Notes under the pieces: model-generated
What the model was told of the DNA's origin: nothing
The model's input: only the letters and a program-made list of their open reading frames with translations
Databases searched by the model: none
Program-made: the position numbers and the translations under genes
Shown: positions 1 to 15,539 of the stretch, in pieces
How the letters are laid out: each line of letters starts with the position of its first letter
Position numbering within the stretch: the stretch's first letter is position 1
Assembly: GCA_035048485.1 (NCBI GenBank)
Contig: CM068587.1
Span: 50,872,001-50,936,000, forward strand
DNA length: 64,000 nucleotides
Direction: 5' to 3'
Source: Pteria penguin
Lineage: Eukaryota > Mollusca > Bivalvia > Pterioida > Pteriidae

Positions 1-18
1 GTGCTACACAACAACAAC

Positions 19-21
19 AAC

Positions 22-93
<72 letters not shown>
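19..93. repeat. (AAC)4-(AAT)n trinucleotide microsatellite
   Basis: A short AAC run passes into about 23 AAT units and then joins directly to a reverse transcriptase reading frame at about position 94. Because the unit is three bases the run stays in frame and reads as polyasparagine. It probably marks the 5' truncation point of the adjacent LINE rather than coding sequence. Confidence 0.95.
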
Positions 94-96
<3 letters not shown>

Positions 97-1889
97 GGCG
101 ATCCGATTTCGCCATATTTATTTATAATCTGTGCAGAGATACTTTCAATAAAAATACGCAATAACCCGAAAATCAAAGGTATAACTATTGATAAGTTAGA
201 ATATAAGATATCTCAATATGCAGATGATACGTCTCTTATTTTAAAAGGTGGTGAAGAATCTTTATCAGAATCTTTATTAGCTCTTAAATGGTTTGAATCT
301 AATTCTGGTTTAAAAGTTAACTTTGATAAAACACAATTAATTTGGATAGCTAATAAAATATATAGTAATGACATAATGTGTGATGAATGGAATCTCTTGT
401 GGGGGAAAAGTAGATTTAAACTCCTAGGGATAGATTTTGATGTTAACTTAGATAATATCTGTCTTTTGAATTATAGAAAAAGAATAACAAAAATAAATTC
501 TATTATAAAACAGTGGGAAAAAAGAAAGCTTACTCCCATAGGATATATAACCGTAATAAAAACACTTATTATTTCTCAGCTAAATCATTTATTTTTATCT
601 TTTCCAAATCCATCTAAAAATATAATAAATGAGCTCAATAATATATTCTTTCAATTTTTGTGGCAGAAGAAACCAGATAAAATAGCTAGAGATATTATGT
701 GTAAATCAATTTTGGAGGGAGGTTTAAATATGATAGACTTAAAAGCATATATTGTAGCACTTAAAACAACATGGATCCGAAGAATTCTTAATCAAGAGGG
801 CATATGGCAAAATCTGTTATTGCATAATATAAAACTAAATTTACTTCTCAATTGTGGAACTGATTACATTAAATATTGTATAAATAAAATAAGTAACCAA
901 TTTTGGAAAGATGTTTTACAGGCATGGGAAATATTAATTGATAAGCAAAAAGTATACGACAACAATAAAGATTTAAGTATAGAAAGATTTATCCAAAGCG
1001 AACTCTGGTTTAATGAAAATATACAGATAGGGGGAAGAAGTGTGATGTATGAAAAATGGTATGCCAAAAATATAATATTTATTAATGATCTCTTAAAAGA
1101 TAATGGTCAATTTCACACCTTTGAAGAATTTCAACAAACATTTAATATTCCAGAGGCAAATTTCTTAGAATATAATGGAATTATTGCTGCAATTAAGAAA
1201 GTAATGAATAATAACATTAGACATATTGAATGTAAAATTCATGGTCCATGGATTATAGATAAATTAAAATATATTTTGAAAAATAATCAGGATCAAAAGA
1301 TATGTATGAAGTTGTAAAGTGTAACAATATTGTACCTAAATCACAGAAAAATGGGAAGATATCTTTAATAATATAGATCAAAATGAGTGGAGAAACATTT
1401 ATAGAAAACCTTTTGATATAACCAAAGATTCACAATTGTTATGGTTTCAATTTAGAATAAATCACTTTGCTCTATCTACAAACAAATCTGCTTTCAAAAT
1501 AGGAATTCATGATAGTCCTTTATGTACCTTTTGTAATAGACAGGAAGAATCTATCATTCATTTATTATGGGAGTGTGATTATACTAAACAACTTTTAGAG
1601 AAAATTGAAGATTGGTTATTTCAATTTTCCATAGACTTAATATTAGATTAAAAAAAATGTCATTCTTGGAGTAAGTAATTTAAGCAGGATAAATGCATTA
1701 ATGCTTTTATATATAAAATATCATATATACACAATGAAATGTAAAAGAACTTTGCCTACTGAAATGTCTGTGAAACTTCTACTCAGGAAAATAGTCTTTA
1801 TATATCAATGTATATCTGTTAAACAACAACAACAACCAGATAATTTTAATACTAACTTAGAAAAATGGAAGTTAGCTTTAGAAATATAG
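94..1889 (+). pseudogene. 5'-truncated L1/Tx1-like LINE reverse transcriptase
   Basis: The frame opens in the RT palm with KGDPISPYLF and carries the catalytic box YADDTS about 45 residues later, followed by the long thumb/connection region of L1/Tx1-like LINEs. The frame stops at 1317. The C-terminal zinc-binding region continues in other frames: 1436-1651 holds a C-x2-C...H-x4-C arrangement (CTFC, HLLWEC), and 1701-1889 holds the usual lysine-rich C-terminus. At least two frameshifts break the protein. The N-terminal endonuclease and the first half of RT are absent, so it cannot move by itself. The family (L1/Tx1-like) is judged from motif style, not from a search. Confidence 0.85.
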
Positions 1890-2281
1890 ATCTACTAATT
1901 AAATGTTACTTTCTACGACATATATATGTACTTATGTACATTGTAGAGATTTTTACATGTGCAATGCTTTTCTTGACATATTTATATTAATATGAAGTTA
2001 TACAATAGCGTACTGTATGATGATGATGTATGTATGGGTATGTAGGTCCATGAATTTAAAAATATGAAGCCAAGATACATATTCAGTATGTGTGTATATG
2101 CATGTATATGTTATGTGTATGTGTGTCTACATATGTATTTGTATCTGTGTGTGTGTATACATATATATGTGTATGTTTAGTTTTAAGAAGGTGTTATTTT
2201 ATTTTATTTTTTCCATCCATTCAATTGTCCTTGATGATGACAAAACAATAATGAATGTAGCAATTTATTTAAGTGTACATC

Positions 2282-2320
<39 letters not shown>

Positions 2321-2690
2321 GAGGTTGGCATAAGAAACTTTGATGTGGGGTCTATTGAGTGTTTATGATGAAATAGTAGATTGCATAGTAATATGTGTAC
2401 ATTTTTAAAATTCACTTCTCTACTCTTCTTTCACTATACTATACTTACCATTACTATTCTATACTTTTCTCTTATTCTCTGACTTTGAACTAACTATATT
2501 CACTTTCTTTTGTTTCTTTATTCTCAACAAAAAACCCATATTCAAAGAGTAGTTACTTAATATTTAATTGAGCATGTATTCCTTATACATATTGTATAGT
2601 ATACTTACCACTGTTTATGTTTGAAATGTGATTGTGTTTTGAATTTTGGAATAAAAAAAAATAATGATAATAATAAAGAATAATAAAAAT
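1890..2690 (+). mobile_element. Probable LINE 3' untranslated tail
   Basis: No gene is visible. The segment is AT-rich, includes GT/AT-rich runs at about 2085-2180 and a (TA)n run at 2286-2317, and ends in an A-rich AATAATAAAG-type tail at about 2650-2690. I read it as the 3' UTR and tail of the preceding LINE, possibly with microsatellite expansion. Confidence 0.5.
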
Positions 2691-4140
2691 TTACATGAAA
2701 TTTATATATAATGTTATTAGAATATAATACCACACGTACGGATCTAAGAATTTTTTTCAGAAGAGGTCCACCCGATATGAATTATCCAAGAGGGGATCCT
2801 TTCATGTTTTTGTGTGTAATATTACTTATTTAGTAGATTACTCAAGGGAACCCAACATCAAAATTCGCTGTACAGTCCAGTTCTAGAGCAAGAATATTGT
2901 TCACAAAGCACTGATAATCGACTTACGGTCGATCACTTCGATGCTACATTTACCCCTTAGCAGTGCAGATTTCATAAAAAAAAAACTCTCCTCACGTAAA
3001 ATTTGGCTCTGTATTCTTATACATATTTTCTGATGATTTGTACATACAGCAGCGTTGGAATACTCAGTTGAATATGTCTATTTTAAGCATTCAGGAAATA
3101 CTTACTGCTATCAGAATCAAGTCTCACTTGTAACGAGAGGTTCCTGAATGATCACCCTGGTAAGTTGTGAGTACCATATTCAACATTCATTGTCTTTTCT
3201 CCTTTTTGGTTTTTTTATTATTTATTTATTTATTTTTTTTTTTTTTGAAAACGAACAATGACTATATGTATTTTGATAGGGTATGGAATAATCTGAACAA
3301 CGACATAGGATACAATAAATGGTTAATCAACTGAATGATGGTTTTCATTAACAAGACTTGTGGGCATATGTTGACTATTTTGTCTAAGAATTTTGAAAAA
3401 AGTAGCAAGTCAGATTTGCAATCGGAGAATGTTAAATTCGAATCAAAATTATTCTTTAAGTTTGGGTTTTCCTGTTCGCAATGACACTCTACTGAGTGCA
3501 ACTTGCACAAGCTCGGACGCTGACACATACATGTATCTGTGTGTTAGATGAAGGGTCGTAGATCTGGAAGCTTAACGAATTATTTATCTATCATAACCTT
3601 CTGGCTTGCACATGGGCGTGTTTATTTGTAAGTGTGTGTATTTGTGTTTGTTTCCTCAAATATTGTACTTAATTGACACACATTTATAATCCCGACGTTC
3701 ACTGGTTTTAATATATCTATATTATTTACTTTTTTTCTATATTATTATATTATTTTCTTTTTAACTTATTACTTTTCAAACTCTAATTTGATTCAACTTC
3801 CAAAAGTATGTATAGTTTTTAATTAGAGAAAGGAGACTCACGTCTAAATGTAGATGCTACTTATTTATTATAATGCCTTGTAAAAATACCCAATTTTATT
3901 AACTTTATTTACAACATGTCTGTAAATAAATAAAAATATGCAACAAGAAATCACACATGTGTGAAAGATAAACAATGATAAAATTATATCCAGTACATTA
4001 TCAGCAAAATCAAAGGTGTTGCAATTTTTTCAACAAAATCCACACATACACTTGTAAAAATTGCTTTTCCTAAATACATATTATACATAACATTATTTTC
4101 TGTAACTGAGTCACTATTCACTTTGATATTCTATTCGTTC
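2691..4140. other. No gene recognised
   Basis: AT-rich sequence with a T-rich low-complexity run at about 3205-3247. The open frames are short, lack domain signatures and have no convincing splice context. Confidence 0.6.
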
Positions 4141-4265
4141 GCTTATCATAGCCCTTTTGGGCTGTGACGGGAAATCCCCTGTTCCACCCCAGCCGTAGAA
4201 ACACCTTTATATTACAGTTATGCTAAACTGATATACGTTAAGTAAATTTGTTAGCATCGTTAACA

Positions 4266-8585
<4,320 letters not shown>

Positions 8586-8614
8586 GACTGTAACTACGAA
8601 GCAGACTCCACCTA

Positions 8615-8620
8615 AATAAA
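8615..8620 (+). terminator. Poly(A) signal AATAAA of receptor copy 1
   Basis: AATAAA lies 30 bases after the TGA that ends the sixth exon. This supports the last-exon call and suggests a short 3' UTR. Confidence 0.6.
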
Positions 8621-8779
8621 ACAAAATTACTGTGTTCACGATAATATTTTTGTGATTTTGGCTTCCGGTTTTACATCTTTTTTTTTTTGTGGGCATTGCA
8701 TATGGAGAAGTTCTAAAGAAGTATTGGAAAATATCACCTTGATCCTTTTGACAAGTGGGCAATGTCTTTTAAGAGATAT

Positions 8780-9075
8780 GACCTTGGGGATTTTGTGAAA
8801 CACAGAACATTGGATTTCATTCTATTATTCGTTCATTCAATTCAAATAACAGCTGTCGTGAAGTCGTAAGTAAGATTTGAAAGGTACTCTGATGCACTAT
8901 TTACTTATCTTCTAAAAAGCTTCAGTACACTAGGTCAAGCTTTTAAAAGTTAAATACAACCATGAACATGGGACTTTTATTAAACGTAAAATGTGGGATT
9001 TTCATCCTATTTTTAGTTCTTTCTAGTCAACGGTCGTCGCAAAGTTGTTGGTAAATTTTGAAAGGCATCTAAATA
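8780..9075. repeat. Duplicated tail motif downstream of receptor copy 1 (two units)
   Basis: Two related units, about 8780-8880 and 8985-9075, share a GGGATTTT...TTTTTAGT... ...GTCGTAAGTAA/GTTGTTGGTAA...ATTTGAAAGG pattern. Related copies follow receptor copy 2 at about 28300-28390, and a partial one lies at 30160-30250. The repeat tracks the receptor duplication units. Confidence 0.6.
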
Positions 9076-9835
9076 GTTTACCAATCATACTAAATGCTTA
9101 CAAATAAGATTTCAGGAAATTATTTCAAAACAAATTCACATGTAAAGATGATGGAAAAATCCAAACCACAAGTCAAAAAATCATAAAACCAGAGGACATA
9201 CTAAATCAGTGAAAATGAAAAACAAATGGAAAATAACAAAATATGTCTACTTGAAGAACATATGTGAACCCCTGTGTTATGAACAGCACAGAATTTGATA
9301 TTACATATGTATAAAATATACTTTGATGTAAGCGGAATAACTCCTCTAAATATACAATGGTTCAGAGGAAGCGTAATTTAATCCATTTTATAACATTCAT
9401 TAAACTAAATGGTGGAGCCAATCTAATCCAATATTGAATCAATATTCGTGGTGTAAAGTTAAACTTCAGCTCAGACACATAAAATCCCAACATTCACACA
9501 AATAAATATCTGAATTAGCTTAAAAAGAGTTTATTTTAAGACAGTCTTTCTATGCATGTAAGGTGCAATTGTTTTATAGAAATATATTCATACTGCACAA
9601 TGATGATTTGCTGTCTTCTTTAAAAAGAGGCAAAAATCATTTTAATGAAATTGTTACTGCTCTACAAATGTTGTCACTAAATATTACTAATTATAATCAA
9701 TATTTACTTGTGTTTTCAATAACAGCCTATCAGTATCTCTAGAGAAGACATTCTATTTGTTTAAACTTGACAACCAGTGATGAGATGTGAGCAGAGTGCC
9801 TAATCATTATGTCTTCCAGGTCTGTGTGATTTCAC
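9076..9835. other. No gene recognised
   Basis: AT-rich unique-looking sequence with no open frame, domain or repeat I can name. Confidence 0.5.

Positions 9836-9898
<63 letters not shown>
9836..9898. repeat. (CA)n microsatellite
   Basis: About 31 uninterrupted CA units. Confidence 0.98.
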
Positions 9899-9902
<4 letters not shown>

Positions 9903-9904
9903 TC

Positions 9905-10010
9905 GGTTAAAGAGTCGGATGCATGACAGCTAGGTGATTCGGTACCATAGGTCGTGGGTTCGAGTCCCAGACGGGGAACGAATATAAGTGAAATATAGTG
10001 TGCCTTGTTA
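9905..10010 (+). mobile_element. tRNA-like SINE head fragment
   Basis: GTGGGTTCGAGTCCC is a good Pol III B box, preceded by an A-box-like stretch. The conserved SINE 3' domain is not seen, so this is a head-only fragment or a different SINE class. Confidence 0.5.
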
Positions 10011-10217
10011 ACTGTAGTGTATTTGTGTGTGTGGGCAAAGGTGGGGGAGGGGGGAGGGGGTGTATGAGTGTGCATGTATGTATTTTAAGATATTCGTATT
10101 CCTATGCAGTTACATGCATATTTTGTGGATACAGTATAAACATTAGATCCATACGTTCATATTGTTTCATAAAACATTAAAATCCAATGAATCATGACAT
10201 AATGGATGCCTGCACTG

Positions 10218-10420
10218 TAATGTATGTATGTATGTATGTGTGTGTATGTATGTATGTATGTATGTTTGTATGTATGTATGTATGTGTGTGTATGTGTGTG
10301 TATGTGTGTATGTATGTATGTATGTATGTATGTATGTCCGTCCGTCCGTCCATCAGTACGTACGTATGTATGTATGTATCTATGTACGTATGTATGTATG
10401 TATGTATGTATGTATGTATG

Positions 10421-10451
<31 letters not shown>

Positions 10452-10460
10452 GTATGTATT
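10218..10460. repeat. (TATG)n tetranucleotide array with TGTG/TCCG variants
   Basis: About 60 units. Since four and three are coprime, all three forward frames stay open as long runs of Met-Tyr-Val-Cys; these open frames are not genes. Confidence 0.97.
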
Positions 10461-11627
10461 TATGTTTTTGAGAATGACACCTCTTCAGATATTGGATTGT
10501 CTATATCTCATTCCAGCTTTTGCGCAGTTTTAATTTACTGAATCGTCCGCAAAAGTTCTTGCCTAATCTCTACAACAGCAAAGTAGGCAAGTGATATAAC
10601 TAGGGATTCTGTAAGGAAGATGGATATGAAGTCAGACTGAGAGAAATTATCCAGTATTTAGAATATAGGTATTAGTATATATACGTGTTTGTTTCATGGT
10701 CGTCATGTAATGATTTGTAATGTATTCATACCTCTATCTCTCTCCCTCCCTCTTTCTCTCTCTCTCAATGAAGCTCTTACACATCACAAATTTGTTACCG
10801 GCTGTAGCTTGAACCGACTCTTTGGCTACAAATTAGTAATCTGTGGAAATGAGAGGGTGGGAGGGGATTGCATTTATTCAAACTTAATTACTTTCCGTAA
10901 ACCATGTTTGTACTTGATACATATTATATATCCATATTAAATCAAGGTAAGCGAGAAAAGGGATCAAGGAAATTCTAATATCGATAAGAATTATTTTCTA
11001 TACATGGTGGCAAAAACATGCTCAAATATGAACACTTGTGGGACTAACCTTAAAATGTAACTTTTTAGAAATATCGCGTTTAAAAGTTTCCGTATTCTCC
11101 GGAATTGTGTTGCGCATTATTTTCCTTCTTAATATTTGCAGCGTAGCAGATGAAGAACAAAGCATAGTAATTCCTTTTCCCATAGGGTCCCATGATAAAT
11201 TATCAAACTTTCAGCAAGATTTACACAACTTTCTGCATCTTAGCTTTGTATAATCCATATATCAAAATGTTTGTCAGACCCTTCTCTATCAGAATTTTAA
11301 CAGTTTACTTATAGATCATCGATCTTGATTTCGAAAAAAAATCTTGCTGGAAAGGAGTCAACCCCCCAACCCCCACAATGGCCAAATTTCAATTGTAAAG
11401 AACATTTTTAGGTCATAAAATCCTTATATTAGCGAAATGATGTTAAAATTGGTGATTTTACCTCTCAGTTTTTATTTATAGATTGATCACAAATAATTTT
11501 ATCCAATTAGAGCCCCTGATACATTAAAACAGTAGTCCCTCTTTCCCTACTGCAGATCAGCCAATCACGCCTCGTTAATAACCATTCTTTGACCTATACA
11601 AGACCATAGACTATAGTTTTTCTTATC
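10461..11627. other. No gene recognised
   Basis: Contains a CT-rich run at about 10733-10768 and otherwise AT-rich sequence. The short open frames have no recognisable features. Confidence 0.5.
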
Positions 11628-12010
11628 CCCTCGCAACAGCGTTGCAAGGGGGATAACTGTAATAATACTTGTACTGTCGTGGGTGCATCTGTCCGAAACC
11701 AAACCTCGTAGACACCCTAAACGCCCCATTGGGATGATACTTTACATATGACTTAAATATAACGAAGAAAGATCCATTTTAATTTTGGGGTTAAGAGGTC
11801 AAAGGTTAAGGTCACTAGAGATCATAATAAAAAAAAACCATTTAGACACTCTAGAAGTCACAGTTTCGGCCCTATTGGTTTCATACTTCACATATGGCTT
11901 AAGGAACATCCCTATTTACTGGAGAGTCAACAGGTCAAAGGTTAGGGCCAGTGTAGTACCATGAATTTTGCTGCCGTTTGAGGGGATGCCCGCTTAGCGT
12001 TGATTTCGTT
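11628..12010. repeat. Dispersed repeat with terminal hairpin and AGGTCAAAGGTTA motifs
   Basis: It opens with a near-perfect hairpin (CCCCTCGCAAC, loop, GTTGCAAGGGG), followed by GTGGGTGCATCTGTCC and two blocks with GGTCAAAGGTTAAGGTCA and GGTCAAAGGTTAGGGCC. A similar hairpin-plus-GTCTGTCC start is at 31187-31265. I recognise the type as a common molluscan dispersed repeat; the family name is unknown to me. Confidence 0.6.
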
Positions 12011-12279
12011 CCTGTTGTTTATTTTGTAGCTTAAAAATCATTGCCAAAATCCCATTTTCTGAAATTTATGTATGTTGATATATTACATCAGAACTGTCAT
12101 TTATTCTTCTGCAATAAACTCAGAATATCTATCCCGCTCTTTTACGTTTCACTGATTATTTACAGAAATCCGTGATTTTTCCATTAATAAGAGAAATACC
12201 AACATAACATAATACGTCGATCATATATCATTTCCAACGCAACAAATATCTAAATGTATATATCTTAAAAGATTTAATA

Positions 12280-12480
12280 AAACAAATGCACTGTGACATT
12301 GACCTTGGAGGTATGACCTTCGTCAAGGTTATGTCATAACATTGAAACATGGGCACAATTCTGTGAGATATTATTCCCATCGATGAAGGCTGTAAAATGT
12401 TATGGACCAGACAAGTTCTACCCATCTAATAGATTGCCACCTTGACCTTGGCCCTTGACTCAAGGTCATAACACACCGTC
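12280..12480. repeat. TGACCTTG-rich repeat segment
   Basis: Several TGACCTTG / CAAGGTCA motifs on both strands within 200 bases (for example 12298-12306 and 12440-12452). It is related in style to the AGGTCA repeats at 33.2, 37.0 and 45.0 kb. Confidence 0.5.
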
Positions 12481-12692
12481 TTCCCATAACGACCATTCCT
12501 ACCAACTATGAAGTTAATCTAACAGGATATTTTGAAACTATGTCTCAGACAAAGTGTTACCTTGAGTTAATTCCAAAACTCTTTGATTTTTTATCCAAAT
12601 TCAAACTTTTGCCCTCACATTTATAAAATATGAGAAAGAAAGCATGAAAACTTCCTCAAATACCTAAATTCAATAATTTCTATTGATCCTGT

Positions 12693-13108
12693 CTCCTTTT
12701 GCTTTACACCAAGATTTTTTTCACTTATTTGGCGACTTCTTGCACAGAAATTAGAGCTATGGACATGCCTGAAGATGCATGCGCCGACTTCTTGAGTTGA
12801 CCACGGCAGATCACTTGCAAAGTGACTTGCGAAATCTGTTTGCCTCAGTTTCGGAGACGATAAGTTTCATGGATGTAACACAATTATTTACTTCCATCCT
12901 TCCTTCATTCTTCTTCCATTACGAAGTGTACGCAGTAGTTGAGCAATATACTTCATATTTAGACGAATGTAAGTACACATTAAATGTAGTGTTTTATCTA
13001 TTCAAGCCTCCTTTTACTTTACACCAAGATTTTTCATTTATTTGGCGACTTATCGCACATAAATTACAGCTTTAGACATGCATGAAAATGCATGCACCGA
13101 CTTCTTCC
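12693..13108. repeat. Pair of about 105-bp direct repeats
   Basis: 12693-12798 and 13003-13108 align along their length, from CTCCTTTTGCTTTACACCAAG to GCATGCGCCGACTTCTT, with scattered substitutions, separated by about 200 bases. The separating sequence has no recognised gene. It could be a solo duplication or the ends of a short element. Confidence 0.7.
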
Positions 13109-13232
13109 GTGGGACGGGACATCGGTTTTACTATGTCATCCGAAAAATAACACACCGTTGAGCCATTCGGTGGGATTCTAACCCGGGCCCTCTTGGTCGG
13201 TAATCCAACACCTTACGAACTGAGCTTCAGGG
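13108..13232 (-). mobile_element. Diverged tRNA-like SINE fragment
   Basis: Minus-strand reading shows the tRNA head with a degenerate B box (GGGTTAGAATCCC) and the following GATGACATAGTAAAACCGATG block. The remaining 3' domain is missing. Confidence 0.6.
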
Positions 13233-13245
13233 GTTCCTATTCAGA

Positions 13246-13325
13246 ATGGTATCATCTATACAGCATACATGCTATTGTCATCATATATCATCTATACAGC
13301 ATACATGGTATTGTCATCATATATC
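13246..13325. repeat. Two-copy 36-bp tandem repeat
   Basis: ATCTATACAGCATACATG followed by a TATTGTCATCATATATC tail occurs twice in a row with one mismatch. Confidence 0.85.
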
Positions 13326-13663
13326 AGTACTACTGATTATTGAGTGTTTGGAAAATACGGACCTTTTAACTGCATGTATATATCTGCTATCCGGAGCATT
13401 CCTGAAACACCGTTTTAAACATAGTTTTTGTTTTTCAATATATATTTCGAATTTAAAGCTATGCAAGAAAATAAACTTTTTGGAAACAAGATAAAAAATA
13501 TCTGCCTGATCAAGACTCACATCATCAATTTCTTTTTAGATGTTAAGTTGGGGGTAAATTAAATTCCTTTACACGTTCAGTTAAAGGTATAAATGGGATG
13601 AAGAAAACTCCCACTAATTTAAACCTTTTGTGCTTAATATTAAACACCAAAGAAATAATAGGG

Positions 13664-13905
13664 CACCTGGAGCGACGAGAGCCTGTCCAGCGCAGAGGAT
13701 GATGTGCTCGGCTCATAAACGAAAAATTCTGTGTTCGACTCCCGCCGTAGACACACCAGTTCGATTCCCTGTCTCGTTTAACAGTAGGCGTGGCAAGTAA
13801 GAGATCCTTCATTTTCGGGTGGGTCTGTTGCGAATATATAAATTTCTATGTAATACATCAGGAAGATGCCTTTACCAAATATATGAAATAATTGTAGAGC
13901 GAGCA
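13664..13905 (+). mobile_element. Diverged tRNA-derived SINE
   Basis: The order of landmarks is conserved but weathered: GTGTTCGACTCCC B box, then GTAGGCGTGGCAAGTAA, GAGATCCTTCA and ATCAGGAAGATGCC. It is an older member than the copy at 14237. Confidence 0.75.
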
Positions 13906-14236
13906 ATAATTGGTCAAAGCGTGAATAGTAACGGTAAGTTCTCTTGCATTTTTCTGGACACTAGGACATACTCTGTTGTTAGTCCTCAATAAAATATAAA
14001 CCTGTACGATATTGATTATCCGGCCACACACTTCTTTTAACGCTACAAGAAGAGAGTCATTTTAATTCATGAAGCTGTATTTTAAAAAAAACCTGGCGTC
14101 TTCGTTACTGAACACTGCATGGTACCAGTTGGTAAAATGATACTGATCTGACACATTACAACAATCAGATGATTACAGTGATAAAACACTCGAGTTCTAT
14201 CAAATTTTCTGTTACCTTGGGGACCTTCAGGTGACA

Positions 14237-14480
14237 AGTCGGTGTGGCCTAGTGGATAAGGTGCTCTGCTCGTGATCGAGAGGTCGCGGGTTCGACTCCC
14301 GCCCGGGGCACACCGGTGTTCTGTCTTTCGGATGAGACAGTAAAAACCGAGGTCCCGTGTCACGGTAGGCGTGGCACGTAAAAGATCCGTTGCAAAGGTC
14401 TAAATTTGTATGCAATGCATCAGGCAGATGCCGTCACCATATACGTGAAATAATCGTGGAGTGACGTAAAACAATAATCA
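14237..14480 (+). mobile_element. tRNA-derived SINE, well preserved
   Basis: Starts GTCGGTGTGGCCTAGTGG (A box region), with B box GGTTCGACTCCC and the full 3' domain through AGATGCCGTCACCATATAC and GTGACGTAAAACAATAATC. A repeated GTGATAAAACAC flank (about 14178 and 14490) may be the target duplication but leaves some extra bases unexplained. The open frames here on the minus strand are by-products of the SINE. Confidence 0.9.
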
Positions 14481-15512
14481 AAACAAAACTGTGATAAAAC
14501 ACCCAAGGATTTTGTTCAGCAAAGAGCAGAAATAGTATTTCAAAGTACATTTATAACATCAATGTGATTTTAAAGTACTTTTTACACAGGGAAATATATA
14601 CAAAATAAAAATCAACCACTCTTCAATAGCATAGCTCATTTTGATAAATGGGTAGGTGGGGAGGGAGTGAAAGGTATCTATTGCGACTTCTCTAATTGAA
14701 AAGCAAAACAAACAGACACAAAAAAATATTGTATATATTTATATTTAAAAAGTCCAATATATATATATATATATTTATGTCTGTATCAAAATTGAGGGGG
14801 GCGTGTATTTTATGGAGAAAAAAATCCACAATGTAATTCTCAGAAAAAAAATATGTCTTCATCTAGGATGGTACGTTCCATCTTTGAGAAATGTACTCGA
14901 TAATTTCATGCAAACCTGTAGAAATAAAGGATTTGAAATTAATTTTCATTTCATACAGTATTAATGAAACGAGTTGTTTGTTTGATATCCCCGATATCCT
15001 TTTCAGATTCTTCATATCACATGTTTACACTCAGTTTAAAGGTGTTTATTTCACCGCCTTGAAAGAATTCTTTTCCACGCTATGACGTCACCTATGTCAA
15101 AAATTAATTTATGACATAGCGATATTTCACTGCATAAATAGAAAAACGTGTAATAAAATGAACTATTAATACCGTTAAATTGATACAAAAAGGTGTACGT
15201 TCACAAGTGGGGGAAAAGGGGGGACCGCAATACTATCTTTCTATCTGTGGCCATAGGCGGTGTTTGATGAATCTATGGAAAAAAAAAACCAACCGCACCG
15301 TTCCATCTTCTGGCTTCGTAAACCTATGCTTTTGATACTGAAATACTGGAATCCTAAACATGGATATCTATGTACATCAACTGTTCTTTTAAAAAAAATT
15401 AAAAAGGACAAATATGGACCATAAAATCCTTTAATTAAATGATTGTTACATTGATTATCTTTCTAAATATAGATATAGGTATAGATATATTCTGAATACC
15501 CTTCTGAGCCTT
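14481..15512. other. No gene recognised
   Basis: Intergenic sequence downstream of the B-box gene, with a (TA)n run at about 14757-14772 and several A-rich runs. Confidence 0.5.
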
Positions 15513-15518
15513 TTTATT
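15513..15518 (-). terminator. Poly(A) signal of the B-box gene
   Basis: TTTATT on the plus strand is AATAAA on the minus strand, about 22 bases after the stop codon of the B-box protein. Confidence 0.65.
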
Positions 15519-15539
15519 ATGCACAGAATGTATAAAGTG

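Noticed and set aside
9800..10075. 91-residue minus-strand frame with a poly(Cys-Val) run
   Set aside because: Generated by the (CA)n microsatellite and the adjacent SINE head.
10187..10533. Three overlapping Cys/Val/Met-rich open frames
   Set aside because: Products of the (TATG)n array in all frames.
14082..14415. Minus-strand frames with GGSRTRDLSI-like text
   Set aside because: Antisense reading of a SINE; the same text recurs at 13543-13812 and 53035-53301 over other SINE copies.
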